Origin: Symsagittifera roscoffensis
Lineage: Eukaryota; Xenacoelomorpha; Acoela; Convolutidae
NCBI RefSeq assembly: GCF_963678635.1
Contig: NC_087070.1
Location: 49,397,467 to 49,457,466 of the forward strand
Length of the DNA stretch: 60,000 nt
Reading direction: 5' to 3'
Part shown: piece by piece, positions 1-7,505 of the stretch
How positions within the stretch are numbered: position 1 is the stretch's first letter
Layout: every line of letters starts with the position of its first letter
Notes under the pieces: generated by a model
What the model was told of the DNA's origin: nothing
Seen by the model: the letters and a program-made list of their open reading frames with translations, nothing else
Databases searched by the model: none
Translations under genes and position numbers: made by a program

Positions 1-369
1 AATAAAACCAAAACAAGCACCACAGCAGATGCAGATAAAGATTTTGGCGATTGCTATTTCGATATTTCGGAAAACAGTAAAAGACTAGTGCGTGCTACAT
101 TGAAAACATATGACCAAACTGGAACTTATGTATTCCTGAAAGTTTTCAAAAAAGCAGCTGAAGGCGCTGAATTTGAATGTGTACAAAGACTTTCCTTAAG
201 CAGCGAAGAATTTTCAAAATTACTAAAGTCGGGAAAGTCAATCCGAGCGCAAACAAGTGAAATTTCTGATACTGTTGAAAACAAAGACAAACCACAATCT
301 AACTGTAAACGAGCCAGGAAATCTCAACTTTCCTCAAACACAAAGGATTTCAAGCACGACCCGAATTAA
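1..369 (+). CDS. Partial Polinton ORF, PC4-like ssDNA-binding protein
   Basis: The frame is open from the first base of the window, so the 5' end lies outside it; 122 residues are visible. The central part (DISENSKRLVRATLKTY, then a hydrophobic strand YVFLKVF and a segment SLSSEEFSKLL) has the strand-strand-strand-helix layout of the PC4/p15 coactivator family, which binds single-stranded DNA. The tail is basic and serine-rich. It ends 14 bp before the next gene and is co-directional with the whole Polinton block. PC4-like is my reading of the pattern, not a database result. A single-stranded-DNA-binding role would fit an element that replicates by protein priming. No ATG precedes the visible codons, so the true start is upstream. 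Confidence 0.5.
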   Translation, partial: NKTKTSTTADADKDFGDCYFDISENSKRLVRATLKTYDQTGTYVFLKVFKKAAEGAEFECVQRLSLSSEEFSKLLKSGKSIRAQTSEISDTVENKDKPQSNCKRARKSQLSSNTKDFKHDPN

Positions 370-383
370 TTTTCCTTTACAAA

Positions 384-1172
384 ATGGCAGAAGCTATGTT
401 CGAAGTTGTGTTACCTGATTATTTCAAAAAATTTCAACCAAATTTCAAATTTGTTATCACTGAAAAAAATCCTAATTTATCTACTTTTAAAAATTATGTT
501 TTTGGAAGCCACTTCAAATCTGAATATTGCCCTTTTTCAGTCGAGAATGAAAAAAAAATTCATTACCATATATTGATTCAAGTAGATTCAGAGGAACAAT
601 TAAACCAATTTTTTCCTTCCCAAAAATGTTTCGGTGTTCCTTGTATTTTCACTTGCTTCAAATACTTAATTTCTCCTGCTAAAGATGTCAAAGGAAACGG
701 TGAGTTATTTGACAAGCTTAAACTAGCTCTCACTTATTCAGCACAACCTGTTGCAGCCAATCTCGATTTGTTAGATTTCACTGCAATCAAAAAACGTTTA
801 CCCAATTTATTGCTTTCTGCAACATCATCTAAGAAACAAACTTCACCAAATCAAAACGTTTGCAAGAAATCTCCGGCCGTTGGGGGACAGAAACGAATTG
901 ATAATACAGTTACGCCTGCTGCATCGTCGACGTCAAACAAATCCGTAAGAGTTTCGACTTCAGTTTCAAAGAAACATACAGAAAGCAGACATGTTCAAAC
1001 AGATGAGATGAATACAGAAACTTTGAAAAGATTTGAAAGTTTAATTAATGGACCCCATTCTGCCGCTTTTTGCAAAATAATGGATATTTTGACAAGTGGA
1101 TATGGAAAACTTGATGTAGATACTGATGTGCTATTTGTGAAATTTTTTGTTGAAGAGAAAGTTAAGTTTTAA
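384..1172 (+). CDS. Polinton protein with HUH-endonuclease-like motifs
   Basis: 262 residues from an ATG 14 bp after the preceding stop. Three spaced motifs recall rolling-circle Rep nucleases: a strand with FVITEKN at residues 23-29 (motif I-like), HYH followed by ILIQV at 60-67 (HUH metal-binding motif II-like), and FKYLIS at 92-97 with Tyr94 (possible motif III tyrosine). Motif order and spacing fit an HUH domain of about 100 residues. Against this, the lysine expected three or four residues after the tyrosine is displaced. Residues 145-205 are low-complexity Ser/Thr/Lys-rich, and a short conserved-looking C-terminal domain follows. No helicase domain is present. The function is inferred from motifs only; it could instead be an unrelated replication or early protein. 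Confidence 0.45.
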   Translation: MAEAMFEVVLPDYFKKFQPNFKFVITEKNPNLSTFKNYVFGSHFKSEYCPFSVENEKKIHYHILIQVDSEEQLNQFFPSQKCFGVPCIFTCFKYLISPAKDVKGNGELFDKLKLALTYSAQPVAANLDLLDFTAIKKRLPNLLLSATSSKKQTSPNQNVCKKSPAVGGQKRIDNTVTPAASSTSNKSVRVSTSVSKKHTESRHVQTDEMNTETLKRFESLINGPHSAAFCKIMDILTSGYGKLDVDTDVLFVKFFVEEKVKF

Positions 1173-1223
1173 TTGATACATACTTTTCATTATTCCCTTT
1201 TTATTATATTGAGTTCAGTAAAC

Positions 1224-1631
1224 ATGATTTCAACTTTCGATTTAAAACTCATTCATGAAATTTTTATAGACTTAAAATCACAATATCCAGACAAATCAGT
1301 CAGATTTCAGTATTTTTTAGCCACTTGTTTGTATTTGGATGCTGATATTAATTTGGATTTTGTTTTGAAAAACAGACCATATGGTGGTTTAATTGGAATA
1401 GACAATTCGTCGCTCGACAAACACTTGAAACATTTCAAGTTTCTTAGAATACATGCTATATTGCATGACGCAGCGGGATATTTGCAAGAAAAAAATCATA
1501 CCGGTCCTGGGTACACATATGTTTTGCCTTGTCCAATAAAAAACTGTTACCTGGGTCACGTGACAGGTATTGCGTTTTGCTTATTTCTTAAAGCATTCAA
1601 ACCAAAGTTATTTCGTTTGTTGGAATGTTGA
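1224..1631 (+). CDS. Polinton hypothetical protein, 135 aa
   Basis: An ORF of 135 codons from the first ATG; the frame is open further upstream without ATG. I do not recognise the family with confidence. Visible features are a helical N-terminus, a histidine-aspartate pair at 81-82 (ILHDAAGYL), a GPGY motif at 94-97 and a cysteine/glycine-rich C-terminal stretch (CPIKNCYLGHVTGI). Clustered Cys and His residues suggest a compact metal- or disulfide-stabilised fold. It ends in TGA and the next ORF begins nine bases later in the same frame. A single readthrough product is therefore possible, but the downstream ORF has its own ATG and its own recognisable start. Confidence 0.55.
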   Translation: MISTFDLKLIHEIFIDLKSQYPDKSVRFQYFLATCLYLDADINLDFVLKNRPYGGLIGIDNSSLDKHLKHFKFLRIHAILHDAAGYLQEKNHTGPGYTYVLPCPIKNCYLGHVTGIAFCLFLKAFKPKLFRLLEC

Positions 1632-1640
1632 GTGAAAGTC

Positions 1641-2228
1641 ATGTTAACCCAAAGAAAGAAAACTAAAAAATTGTTTTTCAACCATCTCATTATTTTAGAT
1701 ATTGAAGGATTTAAATGTGGCAAGAAACCTTTGATCATAAAGGAACTTTCCGTTTGCTCTGCTAATACAATTGATACAATTCATTTTCTGCCACCAGTCC
1801 AATTCAACAATTTATCAAAAGAAGAGAAAAAAGCGTACAATTGGGTATCTAAATTTCTACACGGGCTTCGTTGGGACGAAGGTGAATACCCTTACTCATA
1901 CTTGGATCAAATTTTTGACAGCATTCGTTTGAGGAACCCAAATTCCCATTTTTTTGCTAAAGGTACACAAAAATCTGTTTTATTAGCTGAATACTTGAAA
2001 TTACCCGTGACAAATTTGGAAGATTTTGGCTGCCCAAAGATTGAACAGTTATTGGGTCAAGAAAAACATATTTGCAAACGACATTCTCATTTACTTCCCT
2101 CACATCAATTATTAAAGCATTGTACCCGTAGAAAATCCAAAGTTTTTTTCGATTGGTTACAAAATGAACTGTCCAATGATGCAAACAACCTTATCTCCAA
2201 ATTTGGTGGTTTACGCTTCAATGACTAA
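1641..2228 (+). CDS. Polinton conserved protein with DIEG motif, possibly nuclease-like
   Basis: 195 residues from ATG 1641. The N-terminus is a hydrophobic strand ending in LDIEGF. Further along are HGLRW, PYS, KGTQK and a cysteine/histidine-rich C-terminus (GCPK, then C, H, H and C residues spread over the last 50 positions). I recall proteins of this layout in animal Polintons, without an established activity. The Asp-x-Glu on a strand resembles motif I of DnaQ/DEDD exonucleases, and later Asp/His residues could complete such a site, but this is weak. It overlaps the next ORF by 8 bp. Confidence 0.6.
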   Translation: MLTQRKKTKKLFFNHLIILDIEGFKCGKKPLIIKELSVCSANTIDTIHFLPPVQFNNLSKEEKKAYNWVSKFLHGLRWDEGEYPYSYLDQIFDSIRLRNPNSHFFAKGTQKSVLLAEYLKLPVTNLEDFGCPKIEQLLGQEKHICKRHSHLLPSHQLLKHCTRRKSKVFFDWLQNELSNDANNLISKFGGLRFND

Positions 2229-2508
2229 TCAGAGTCCTGAAAACAATTTAACACCAAGAATTAAAGTTACTCTTACGCGGACAGGCATATTAGATTGTCG
2301 AGGAAAACCTCTCCTGCAAAAACTCGAACAAATTACACTGAACGATATCGAAATCGACAATTTACGGAAATTTTTTACAGTTCTTGACTACTTTCACCTG
2401 TACAATGTCCAGACTCCAGGAATTTCGCCAGTCAATTCCGTTGTTCAATCTCAACCTGGAAGGGCTGCAACCTCAGCTGGGAGAGAGAAGACAAATTCAT
2501 TTGCATGA
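2221..2508 (+). CDS. Small Polinton ORF, unknown function
   Basis: 95 codons from ATG 2221, overlapping the end of the preceding gene by 8 bp; the same frame also holds an ATG at 2164. The protein has short alternating hydrophobic segments (RIKVTLTRTGIL; IDNLRKFFTVLDYFHLY) and a disordered C-terminus that is read in another frame by the next ORF. No family is recognised. The overlaps on both sides are typical of this packed element and support a real gene, but the short length makes it uncertain. The C-terminal 35 codons lie in the overlap and may be constrained by the other frame. Confidence 0.4.
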   Translation: MTNQSPENNLTPRIKVTLTRTGILDCRGKPLLQKLEQITLNDIEIDNLRKFFTVLDYFHLYNVQTPGISPVNSVVQSQPGRAATSAGREKTNSFA

Positions 2509-2704
2509 CCATCAGCTTCCAGCTGAACTGAAAGAATTAGTCAAAACTGATAACGTTGAGGAAATACATTTAGTTCAAGCCACTATCAGAGTTGCTGCTC
2601 ATTTTGTTGTAAAGTTCAAATCTAATTGTAACCATGACAAATTCACAAAATATGAGTTTTTCTTCATTGAACGAGGAGTTGATTTGCCTGTTGAACCGAA
2701 ATGA
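2405..2704 (+). CDS. Small Polinton protein, paralogue A
   Basis: 99 residues from ATG 2405, in a different frame from the ORF it overlaps by about 100 bp. The C-terminal 55 residues (LPAELKEL, then NVEEI, then a hydrophobic strand, then KFKSN) align by eye with the product of 2807-3103 (LPKELLDE, NVEKI, strand, KYKPN), so the two genes look like a tandem duplication. The N-terminal part has no counterpart in the other gene. The family is unrecognised. An AATAAA lies 40 bp past the stop, suggesting a transcript ends here. Confidence 0.5.
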   Translation: MSRLQEFRQSIPLFNLNLEGLQPQLGERRQIHLHDHQLPAELKELVKTDNVEEIHLVQATIRVAAHFVVKFKSNCNHDKFTKYEFFFIERGVDLPVEPK

Positions 2705-2743
2705 CGAATCACATATATATATATGCCAAATTTTGTGAATCAT

Positions 2744-2759
2744 AATAAATATATTTATT
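2744..2759 (+). terminator. Polyadenylation signal within AT palindrome
   Basis: AATAAATATATTTATT contains a perfect AATAAA hexamer 40 bp after the stop of the 2405-2704 gene, in the only sizeable gap (about 100 bp) among these Polinton genes. The palindromic form means it also reads as TTTATT on this strand and AATAAA on the other. A poly(A) role is inferred from position. Confidence 0.45.
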
Positions 2760-2806
2760 GATTGTCTTCATTTTCTTTTGATCTTGTGTGATTACTAGTT
2801 GCTAAC

Positions 2807-3103
2807 ATGTCGTGTTTGAAAATTCAAAATTTCAAAAAAAATTTTTTGCCAAAAGAAAACACACAAAATGTGAGTTTAACAGGTGAGAATTTACCAAAAG
2901 AGTTATTAGACGAAATCAGTACCGGAAACGTAGAAAAAATTGTTCGGATACTTCTGACAGACAAAAACATCGCAAGATATATAATAAAATACAAACCAAA
3001 CGGCAATAGATCAGAGAGAAAAAAAGGCGATTGGTATGCAGTTGTAACTATCAACCTTGATAGAAATAAGCAAAAAAAGTCTTCGGGTAAACATGGAAAT
3101 TGA
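2807..3103 (+). CDS. Small Polinton protein, paralogue B
   Basis: 98 residues from ATG 2807, preceded by a 100-bp spacer that could hold a promoter. Residues 30-90 mirror the C-terminal half of the 2405-2704 product: LPKEL, a polar turn, NVEKI, a hydrophobic strand and KYKPNGN, then a second strand (WYAVVTINL). It is basic overall and probably a small alpha/beta fold. No family or function is recognised. It overlaps the next gene by 11 bp. Confidence 0.5.
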   Translation: MSCLKIQNFKKNFLPKENTQNVSLTGENLPKELLDEISTGNVEKIVRILLTDKNIARYIIKYKPNGNRSERKKGDWYAVVTINLDRNKQKKSSGKHGN

Positions 3104-3383
3104 AGAAACCACCATTGTCGAGAACAATGATTGCGACTTTGTTGACATTGGTGTTGCCGAAAAGTCTTTATCTCACGAAAACAGATCTTGGAAATTTTGT
3201 AATTCTGTTTCTCTTCCGTCTGCAGAAGTTGTCTTTTTCACGCAAGTCTGTTTCATTTTCATTTTGCTCTCTTTATCTATTTCAAAATTATCTTTTTACA
3301 ACCTTAGTTGTGATGAGACTGCCATTTGGCTTTCAATACTATCCAGTACAGTTGGTTACATGTTACCCAATCCCAAGTTATAA
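3093..3383 (+). CDS. Two-helix membrane protein of Polinton type
   Basis: 96 residues from ATG 3093, an 11-bp overlap with the upstream gene. The N-terminus is acidic and polar. Two hydrophobic segments follow at roughly 50-70 (VVFFTQVCFIFILLSLSI) and 78-90, and the protein ends in GYMLPNPKL. I recall small proteins with the pattern PSAEVVFF, two membrane helices and a terminal GY-LP-PK motif next to the packaging ATPase in many animal Polintons. It probably sits in a membrane, either of the virion or as a host-lysis or entry factor; that role is not established. It ends two bases before the ATPase ATG. Confidence 0.65.
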   Translation: MEIEETTIVENNDCDFVDIGVAEKSLSHENRSWKFCNSVSLPSAEVVFFTQVCFIFILLSLSISKLSFYNLSCDETAIWLSILSSTVGYMLPNPKL

Positions 3384-3385
3384 TA

Positions 3386-4078
3386 ATGAATAAGATCATT
3401 TCAACAAAAGATCGTCTGTTTATGTCCGTTTCAGGTCCCTCAGGATCTGGCAAAACTGATTTAATTTTTCAAATGCTTCTCAAAGGTACATTCTATCCAT
3501 CGTATAACAAGATATTTTATTTTTATCTTCACGATCAACCCAAATACCGTTCCTTTGTTTCTCACAACAAATTTGATATTGAATTTATAAAATTATCCAG
3601 CTTTGAAATTGTTAATAACTTACGGGATTGTATGATTGTCTTTGATGATACCTGTGAAGAAATTTTTAATGAAAAAGATTTTGTTAAATTAGCTACAGCA
3701 GGCCGACATAAAAATGTTCATGTTATTCATGTCAAGCACAATTTATTTCAGCAAAGTAAGCAATCACGTACAATAGATTTGAATACAACTCACTTAATTT
3801 TGTTCAAATCACCTCGCGACATTCAACAAATTGATTATTTAGGCAGACAGTTGAATAATGCAAAATTCCTCCGTCATGCGTATCAGTTGGCAACGAAAGA
3901 AGATTTTGGTCATCTGTTGATAGACTTGGATCCCAAAACTTCAGAATGTCTTCGTTATTCGTCAAACATAGTTCCACCATCACCAACCATTTTCTATTTA
4001 CCATCCTCGAAAGCAGTTATCACATCTCTTGAAAATGAAAGAGAAAGAATTATGTATATTGAAGCAAATGCTCAATAG
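3386..4078 (+). CDS. FtsK/HerA-type genome-packaging ATPase
   Basis: 230 residues from ATG 3386; an in-frame longer reading upstream lacks a better start. The Walker A motif GPSGSGKT is at residues 17-24 and the hydrophobic strand MIVFDD (Walker B) at 83-88. A later segment with Thr-Asn-like sensor positions and an arginine-rich stretch (SPRDIQQID) follows. The length is typical of the A32-like packaging ATPases of Polintons, adintoviruses and virophages. The role is to pump the element's DNA into preformed capsids. It is one of the hallmark morphogenesis genes, and its intact frame argues for a recently active element. It overlaps the next ORF by 44 bp. Confidence 0.92.
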   Translation: MNKIISTKDRLFMSVSGPSGSGKTDLIFQMLLKGTFYPSYNKIFYFYLHDQPKYRSFVSHNKFDIEFIKLSSFEIVNNLRDCMIVFDDTCEEIFNEKDFVKLATAGRHKNVHVIHVKHNLFQQSKQSRTIDLNTTHLILFKSPRDIQQIDYLGRQLNNAKFLRHAYQLATKEDFGHLLIDLDPKTSECLRYSSNIVPPSPTIFYLPSSKAVITSLENERERIMYIEANAQ

Positions 4079-4325
4079 TCGCCATTGTAGATCAATTTTG
4101 ACAGAAGCTGATTCAAATTTTATTAGATTTCTTTGCGATTGTTTTGTAAATGTTTTTCTGGGACATGTTCCAGCTAACAAGAGTTTCATCGAGAGTAAGA
4201 AAATACCATTTGGAAAAATTGTTGACCCTAAGTTTAGTATCCGAGAAAAACGAAAAGTTTTGGCAAACAATATTTCACTGGTTAAATCAATCGGAGAATC
4301 GTGTTACATTTACTTGAAAAACTAG
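4035..4325 (+). CDS. Small Polinton protein between ATPase and integrase blocks
   Basis: 96 residues from ATG 4035; a second in-frame ATG at 4068 would leave 85. It overlaps the ATPase end in another frame. The sequence is cysteine-containing and helical (LTEADSNFIRFLCDCFVNVF) followed by a basic C-terminal half (KKIPFGKIV, then REKRKVLANN). I recall similar small proteins at this place in other Polintons, without a known function. The start is uncertain. It ends 10 bp before the following gene. Confidence 0.6.
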   Translation: MKEKELCILKQMLNSRHCRSILTEADSNFIRFLCDCFVNVFLGHVPANKSFIESKKIPFGKIVDPKFSIREKRKVLANNISLVKSIGESCYIYLKN

Positions 4326-4335
4326 AATCTCAGGC

Positions 4336-5286
4336 ATGTATGCTGAAGAATTCATCCTCATTCCTCGAAAAACATATGCTCCAGATGAAAAAACTGCACC
4401 ACAATCTCAAATCCTTCATAATCCATTAATTAACGACAAATCATCTCAACTCAATTACATACAACGATTTCGAGAACGAAATATCAGCCGTGACTCTCCA
4501 CCACCATTAAACCCAACATCTCCTATTCCTTTAACCCCTAATAATGTAGTACCAAATCTGCACCGAAAAAGAAATTTATCTGCACTTACTAATTTCAGTG
4601 ATGACGGTGATGATGAAGCAGAAAAAAATTTTGAATCAAACAATTCACTGCAGCAGACAAGTTCAAAGAGAACAGAAAAAAACGATGAAAAAAGTAATGG
4701 AAAAACCGCTGAAGTGTTTCGAAAGGTTATGGAATCCATTCAAGAGCTATTGGAAGCTAATAAATTGGAAAGGGCAAACATCGTGCTAAAGCAGTTGTTC
4801 AAAGTTGAATCCTTGACTTTAGACGTTGACGGATATGTTTTAATTCAAGGAAAACCAACACTCGTTAAAATTGAATCTTTTTTGTACGATACACAGCAAA
4901 ACACAAAAAAACTTGAGGGTGTTTTTTATCCACAAATTTTGAAAGAACTGAATCTTGATCCTAGCTTAGTGTCCAACACTTATGCCAAACAGATTCTCCG
5001 CTCGCTTAAGAGCGAAGCAGCTAAGCCCTTCTCAACTTCTTCCTCCTTCGTCTCCGACGACAACCCGACAACTGAGTACTCGAAGAGATCAAAACCCTCC
5101 TCTTCGAAGACTCGATCGACAACTCTCAAACCCAGAACCAAGCAATCAGACAAAAGAAAAACCCAGAAAAAAGAATTTTTCCCCAACACCAACGACGACG
5201 ATGACGACGATGATAAAAACTATGAAAGCAGTAAAGAATCGTTTGCGACGACGTCAACAAAAGAATGGAAATCCTACTATCAGTGA
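4336..5286 (+). CDS. Polinton protein preceding integrase, low-complexity tail
   Basis: 316 residues. The N-terminus MYAEEFILIPRKTYAP is of a kind I recall at this position in Polintons. A proline/serine-rich linker with an acidic patch follows, then a folded central part (roughly 125-220: a helical segment, then strands around YVLIQGKPTLVKIESFLYD). The last 85 residues are Ser/Thr/Lys-rich, with a run of seven aspartates near 290. The tail overlaps the integrase frame by 65-305 bp depending on which integrase ATG is used. The function is unknown; close linkage suggests a structural or integration partner. No truncation is visible. Confidence 0.65.
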   Translation: MYAEEFILIPRKTYAPDEKTAPQSQILHNPLINDKSSQLNYIQRFRERNISRDSPPPLNPTSPIPLTPNNVVPNLHRKRNLSALTNFSDDGDDEAEKNFESNNSLQQTSSKRTEKNDEKSNGKTAEVFRKVMESIQELLEANKLERANIVLKQLFKVESLTLDVDGYVLIQGKPTLVKIESFLYDTQQNTKKLEGVFYPQILKELNLDPSLVSNTYAKQILRSLKSEAAKPFSTSSSFVSDDNPTTEYSKRSKPSSSKTRSTTLKPRTKQSDKRKTQKKEFFPNTNDDDDDDDKNYESSKESFATTSTKEWKSYYQ

Positions 5287-6217
5287 AGAAAAGAAACTCA
5301 AATTACTCTACACGAAAGGTCCAGCTGCATTTGGTAGCGTTAAAAATTTAACAAATGCTAGTCAACTCTCACCAAAAAAAGTTGAAAAATTTCTGAGATC
5401 TCAATCATCACATACAAAGTATGGATTGTTTCGTAAAACATATCCTCGGCTAAAAGTGATTGTTAACGATATCAACGAAATTTGGTCTCTTGACTTGGCT
5501 TATGTTGATAAATTGGCTAAATATAACCGAGGGGTACGATATTTGTTAGTTGCTGTCGATTGCCTCTCTCGCTACTTACGAGTGGAACCCCTGAAGACCA
5601 AATATGCTAAGGAAACAACCGAAGCTTTCAAAAAAATGATCAAAACAAAACAACCAAAAAAAGTTTGGGTTGACAAAGGCACCGAGTTTAAAGGAGAGTT
5701 CGAAAAGTTATGTACTAAACGAGAAATCATCAAATACAATACTCACAGTGAAAAAAAATCAGCGTTTGCCGAAAGAAACATTCGATCGCTGAAAAGTATT
5801 ATGTACAAATACTTGGAGTTTGAATGGACTTACAGTTATATTGAAAAATTACAAAGTTTTGTTCAAACGATTAACTCACGCGTTAATAGAGTAACAAAAT
5901 TGGCTCCAAACAAGGTCACAAGAAAACATGTACCTGCTTTAGTTTCATTAATTGCAAACAGTTCATCGAAGTTGGTACAGAAACCAAAATTTTATGTTGG
6001 TGACTATGTTCGAATAGCGAAGACTGACTTGCCTTTTAGAAAAGGTTACAAGCAGATTTTTACAGACGAAGTTTTTGAAATAGCTGCCATTCCTACTGTA
6101 AACCCTCCAACATACAGTCTCATTGATGCGGAAAAGGAAGAAATCAGCGGAAAATTTTATGAAAAAGAACTTAGTTTAATTGGAAACAAAGCTGATTATA
6201 ACGAAAATGGGCAGTGA
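4982..6217 (+). CDS. Retroviral-type (rve) integrase of Polinton
   Basis: 411 codons from ATG 4982; the ATG at 5222 (Met81) is an equally likely start because residues 1-80 are Pro/Ser/Arg-rich and lie over the upstream gene. The catalytic core has Asp171 (WSLDLAYVD), Asp231 (VWVDKGTEF) and Glu264 (SAFAERNIRSLK), the DDE triad of retroviral and Polinton integrases. The flanking motifs VDCLSRYLRVEPL and INSRVNRVTKLAPNK are diagnostic of the Polinton branch. A C-terminal SH3/chromo-like part (KFYVGDYVRIAK) precedes the stop. It inserts the element's double-stranded DNA ends into host DNA. The frame is intact and overlaps the next gene by 11 bp. Confidence 0.93.
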   Translation: MPNRFSARLRAKQLSPSQLLPPSSPTTTRQLSTRRDQNPPLRRLDRQLSNPEPSNQTKEKPRKKNFSPTPTTTMTTMIKTMKAVKNRLRRRQQKNGNPTISEEKKLKLLYTKGPAAFGSVKNLTNASQLSPKKVEKFLRSQSSHTKYGLFRKTYPRLKVIVNDINEIWSLDLAYVDKLAKYNRGVRYLLVAVDCLSRYLRVEPLKTKYAKETTEAFKKMIKTKQPKKVWVDKGTEFKGEFEKLCTKREIIKYNTHSEKKSAFAERNIRSLKSIMYKYLEFEWTYSYIEKLQSFVQTINSRVNRVTKLAPNKVTRKHVPALVSLIANSSSKLVQKPKFYVGDYVRIAKTDLPFRKGYKQIFTDEVFEIAAIPTVNPPTYSLIDAEKEEISGKFYEKELSLIGNKADYNENGQ

Positions 6218-7076
6218 TGAGTTTACTGTACATTTGATTTCAACAGCATCAATGGATTATTTCCCAGGCAACACTTTGGCCAGTTTTAGAAATTTTTGTA
6301 AAGAAGAAATAGCTTTAGACGGAGATTGGAGAGTTGCTCTCTCAGAAATAATTTTCCCCACAAAATTAAACAATGTTACTGATGAGGAATTTACGTACTT
6401 CAGAGCATCCGAAGTAGTAGCCAGTAAATCCAACGCTGGCAATCGGAATACAATTTCCAGACCCTACTATGGCGAAAAAGTTTTTATCAAATCAGGAGAG
6501 TACACTTTTATAGAACAATTGATTAATGAGATAAAAACAAAACTCAAAGACAAAATTCATTTTGATGCGAGTCCTCAAGAAATCACGAATAGCATGAGCA
6601 TTTGGATGAACGCAAATGAAGGAATCTCATTCCCAAGTCCCCAAATACCCAGTCTGTTAGGCTACAATGCAAAGCTTGATGAGAACGGTGAATATCACAT
6701 TGGTTACAAAATGATACCCTCCTTCGATGCATCTTATGAGGGAAACGAACTGTACGAATCTCATTTCCCATATGACTTATCAAGTGGGACAAGTCTAATT
6801 TTTGTCTATATTGACATTATTCAATACCAAACTGTTGGTGATGCAAAGGCCCCATTGTTACGCGTCATTGATTCAAATAGACGCATCAAAAACGGTAGTG
6901 CCTGCAGCATTGAACCTAATCATCGAAAAAACTTCACTAATTTAGACTACAAAAAATTATTCACTTCATCTGTACAATCAATATCGGTACAGTTGCGCAC
7001 AGAAACTGGAAGACTAGTGCCCTTTGCAGGAACTGGTAAAGTTGTGTTGACTCTAAAATTCAAGCGCTTTGATTGA
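6207..7076 (+). CDS. Minor capsid (penton-like, single jelly roll) protein
   Basis: 289 residues from ATG 6207, overlapping the integrase stop by 11 bp. The N-terminus (FTVHLISTASMDYFPGNTL) and the motif DGDWRVALSEIIFP, followed by a strand-rich body and the C-terminal RVIDSNRRI, SIEPNHRKNF and GRLVPFAGTGKVVLTLKF segments, match the minor capsid proteins of Polintons. These form the pentons at the icosahedral vertices. The protein is intact and adjacent to the core protein and major capsid genes, giving the usual morphogenesis cluster. Confidence 0.88.
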   Translation: MGSDEFTVHLISTASMDYFPGNTLASFRNFCKEEIALDGDWRVALSEIIFPTKLNNVTDEEFTYFRASEVVASKSNAGNRNTISRPYYGEKVFIKSGEYTFIEQLINEIKTKLKDKIHFDASPQEITNSMSIWMNANEGISFPSPQIPSLLGYNAKLDENGEYHIGYKMIPSFDASYEGNELYESHFPYDLSSGTSLIFVYIDIIQYQTVGDAKAPLLRVIDSNRRIKNGSACSIEPNHRKNFTNLDYKKLFTSSVQSISVQLRTETGRLVPFAGTGKVVLTLKFKRFD

Positions 7077-7082
7077 AAACCA

Positions 7083-7505
7083 ATGGAACAATATTATGCA
7101 AAGCAAGCTTCACTTCCTCATTTCTCTGGACACTACCGACAACGCGGCAGTGGATTTGGCGCTTTGGCTGCTGGTATTGGTCGTGTTGCTATACCGTTTG
7201 CACGACGGGTTATTCTACCGGCTGCGAGAAAACTGGGCAGAGAACTTTTGATGAGTGCAGCGCCAGAACTAATTGATGTCGCTATGAAAAAGAAGTCTCC
7301 TAAACAAGCATTGAAAAACACTGTCACAAAAACTGCAAGAAAACAACTCGGTGGTGGTAGACGTCGTCGTCGAAAGACACCAATGAATGGATTACGAAGA
7401 AGAAGGTCAGTAGGGGCTCGAAAAAGAAAAACAACCATTCGAAGAAAAACCAGACCAGTGAGAAGTCGAGCAGATTTTTTCTCAAACATAAAAAATGATC
7501 GCTAA
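7083..7505 (+). CDS. Basic virion core protein with adenain-like cleavage sites
   Basis: 140 residues. Residues 24-66 form a Gly/Ala-rich, helix-prone segment; residues 67-140 are extremely Arg/Lys-rich (runs at 93-97 and 104-108) and end in SRADFFSNIKND. This composition fits adenovirus-type DNA-condensing or membrane-active core peptides. Two sites fit adenovirus protease consensus patterns: QRGS before Gly24 (QXGX-G type) and LGGG before Arg93 (LXGG-X type), so the cognate protease at 8805-9251 may trim both ends. The frame overlaps the major capsid start by 11 bp. Confidence 0.8.
   Translation: MEQYYAKQASLPHFSGHYRQRGSGFGALAAGIGRVAIPFARRVILPAARKLGRELLMSAAPELIDVAMKKKSPKQALKNTVTKTARKQLGGGRRRRRKTPMNGLRRRRSVGARKRKTTIRRKTRPVRSRADFFSNIKNDR

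Noticed and set aside
1224-1631. Phospholipase A2-like His-Asp motif (HDAAGY) with a nearby GPG
   Set aside because: The tyrosine is one position too far from the His-Asp pair and the GPG lies after, not before, the catalytic motif, the reverse of parvoviral and secreted PLA2 order.
7133-7489. 118-codon minus-strand frame over the Polinton core protein
   Set aside because: Antisense shadow of an Arg/Lys-rich gene; the forward frame has family motifs and neighbours on the same strand.
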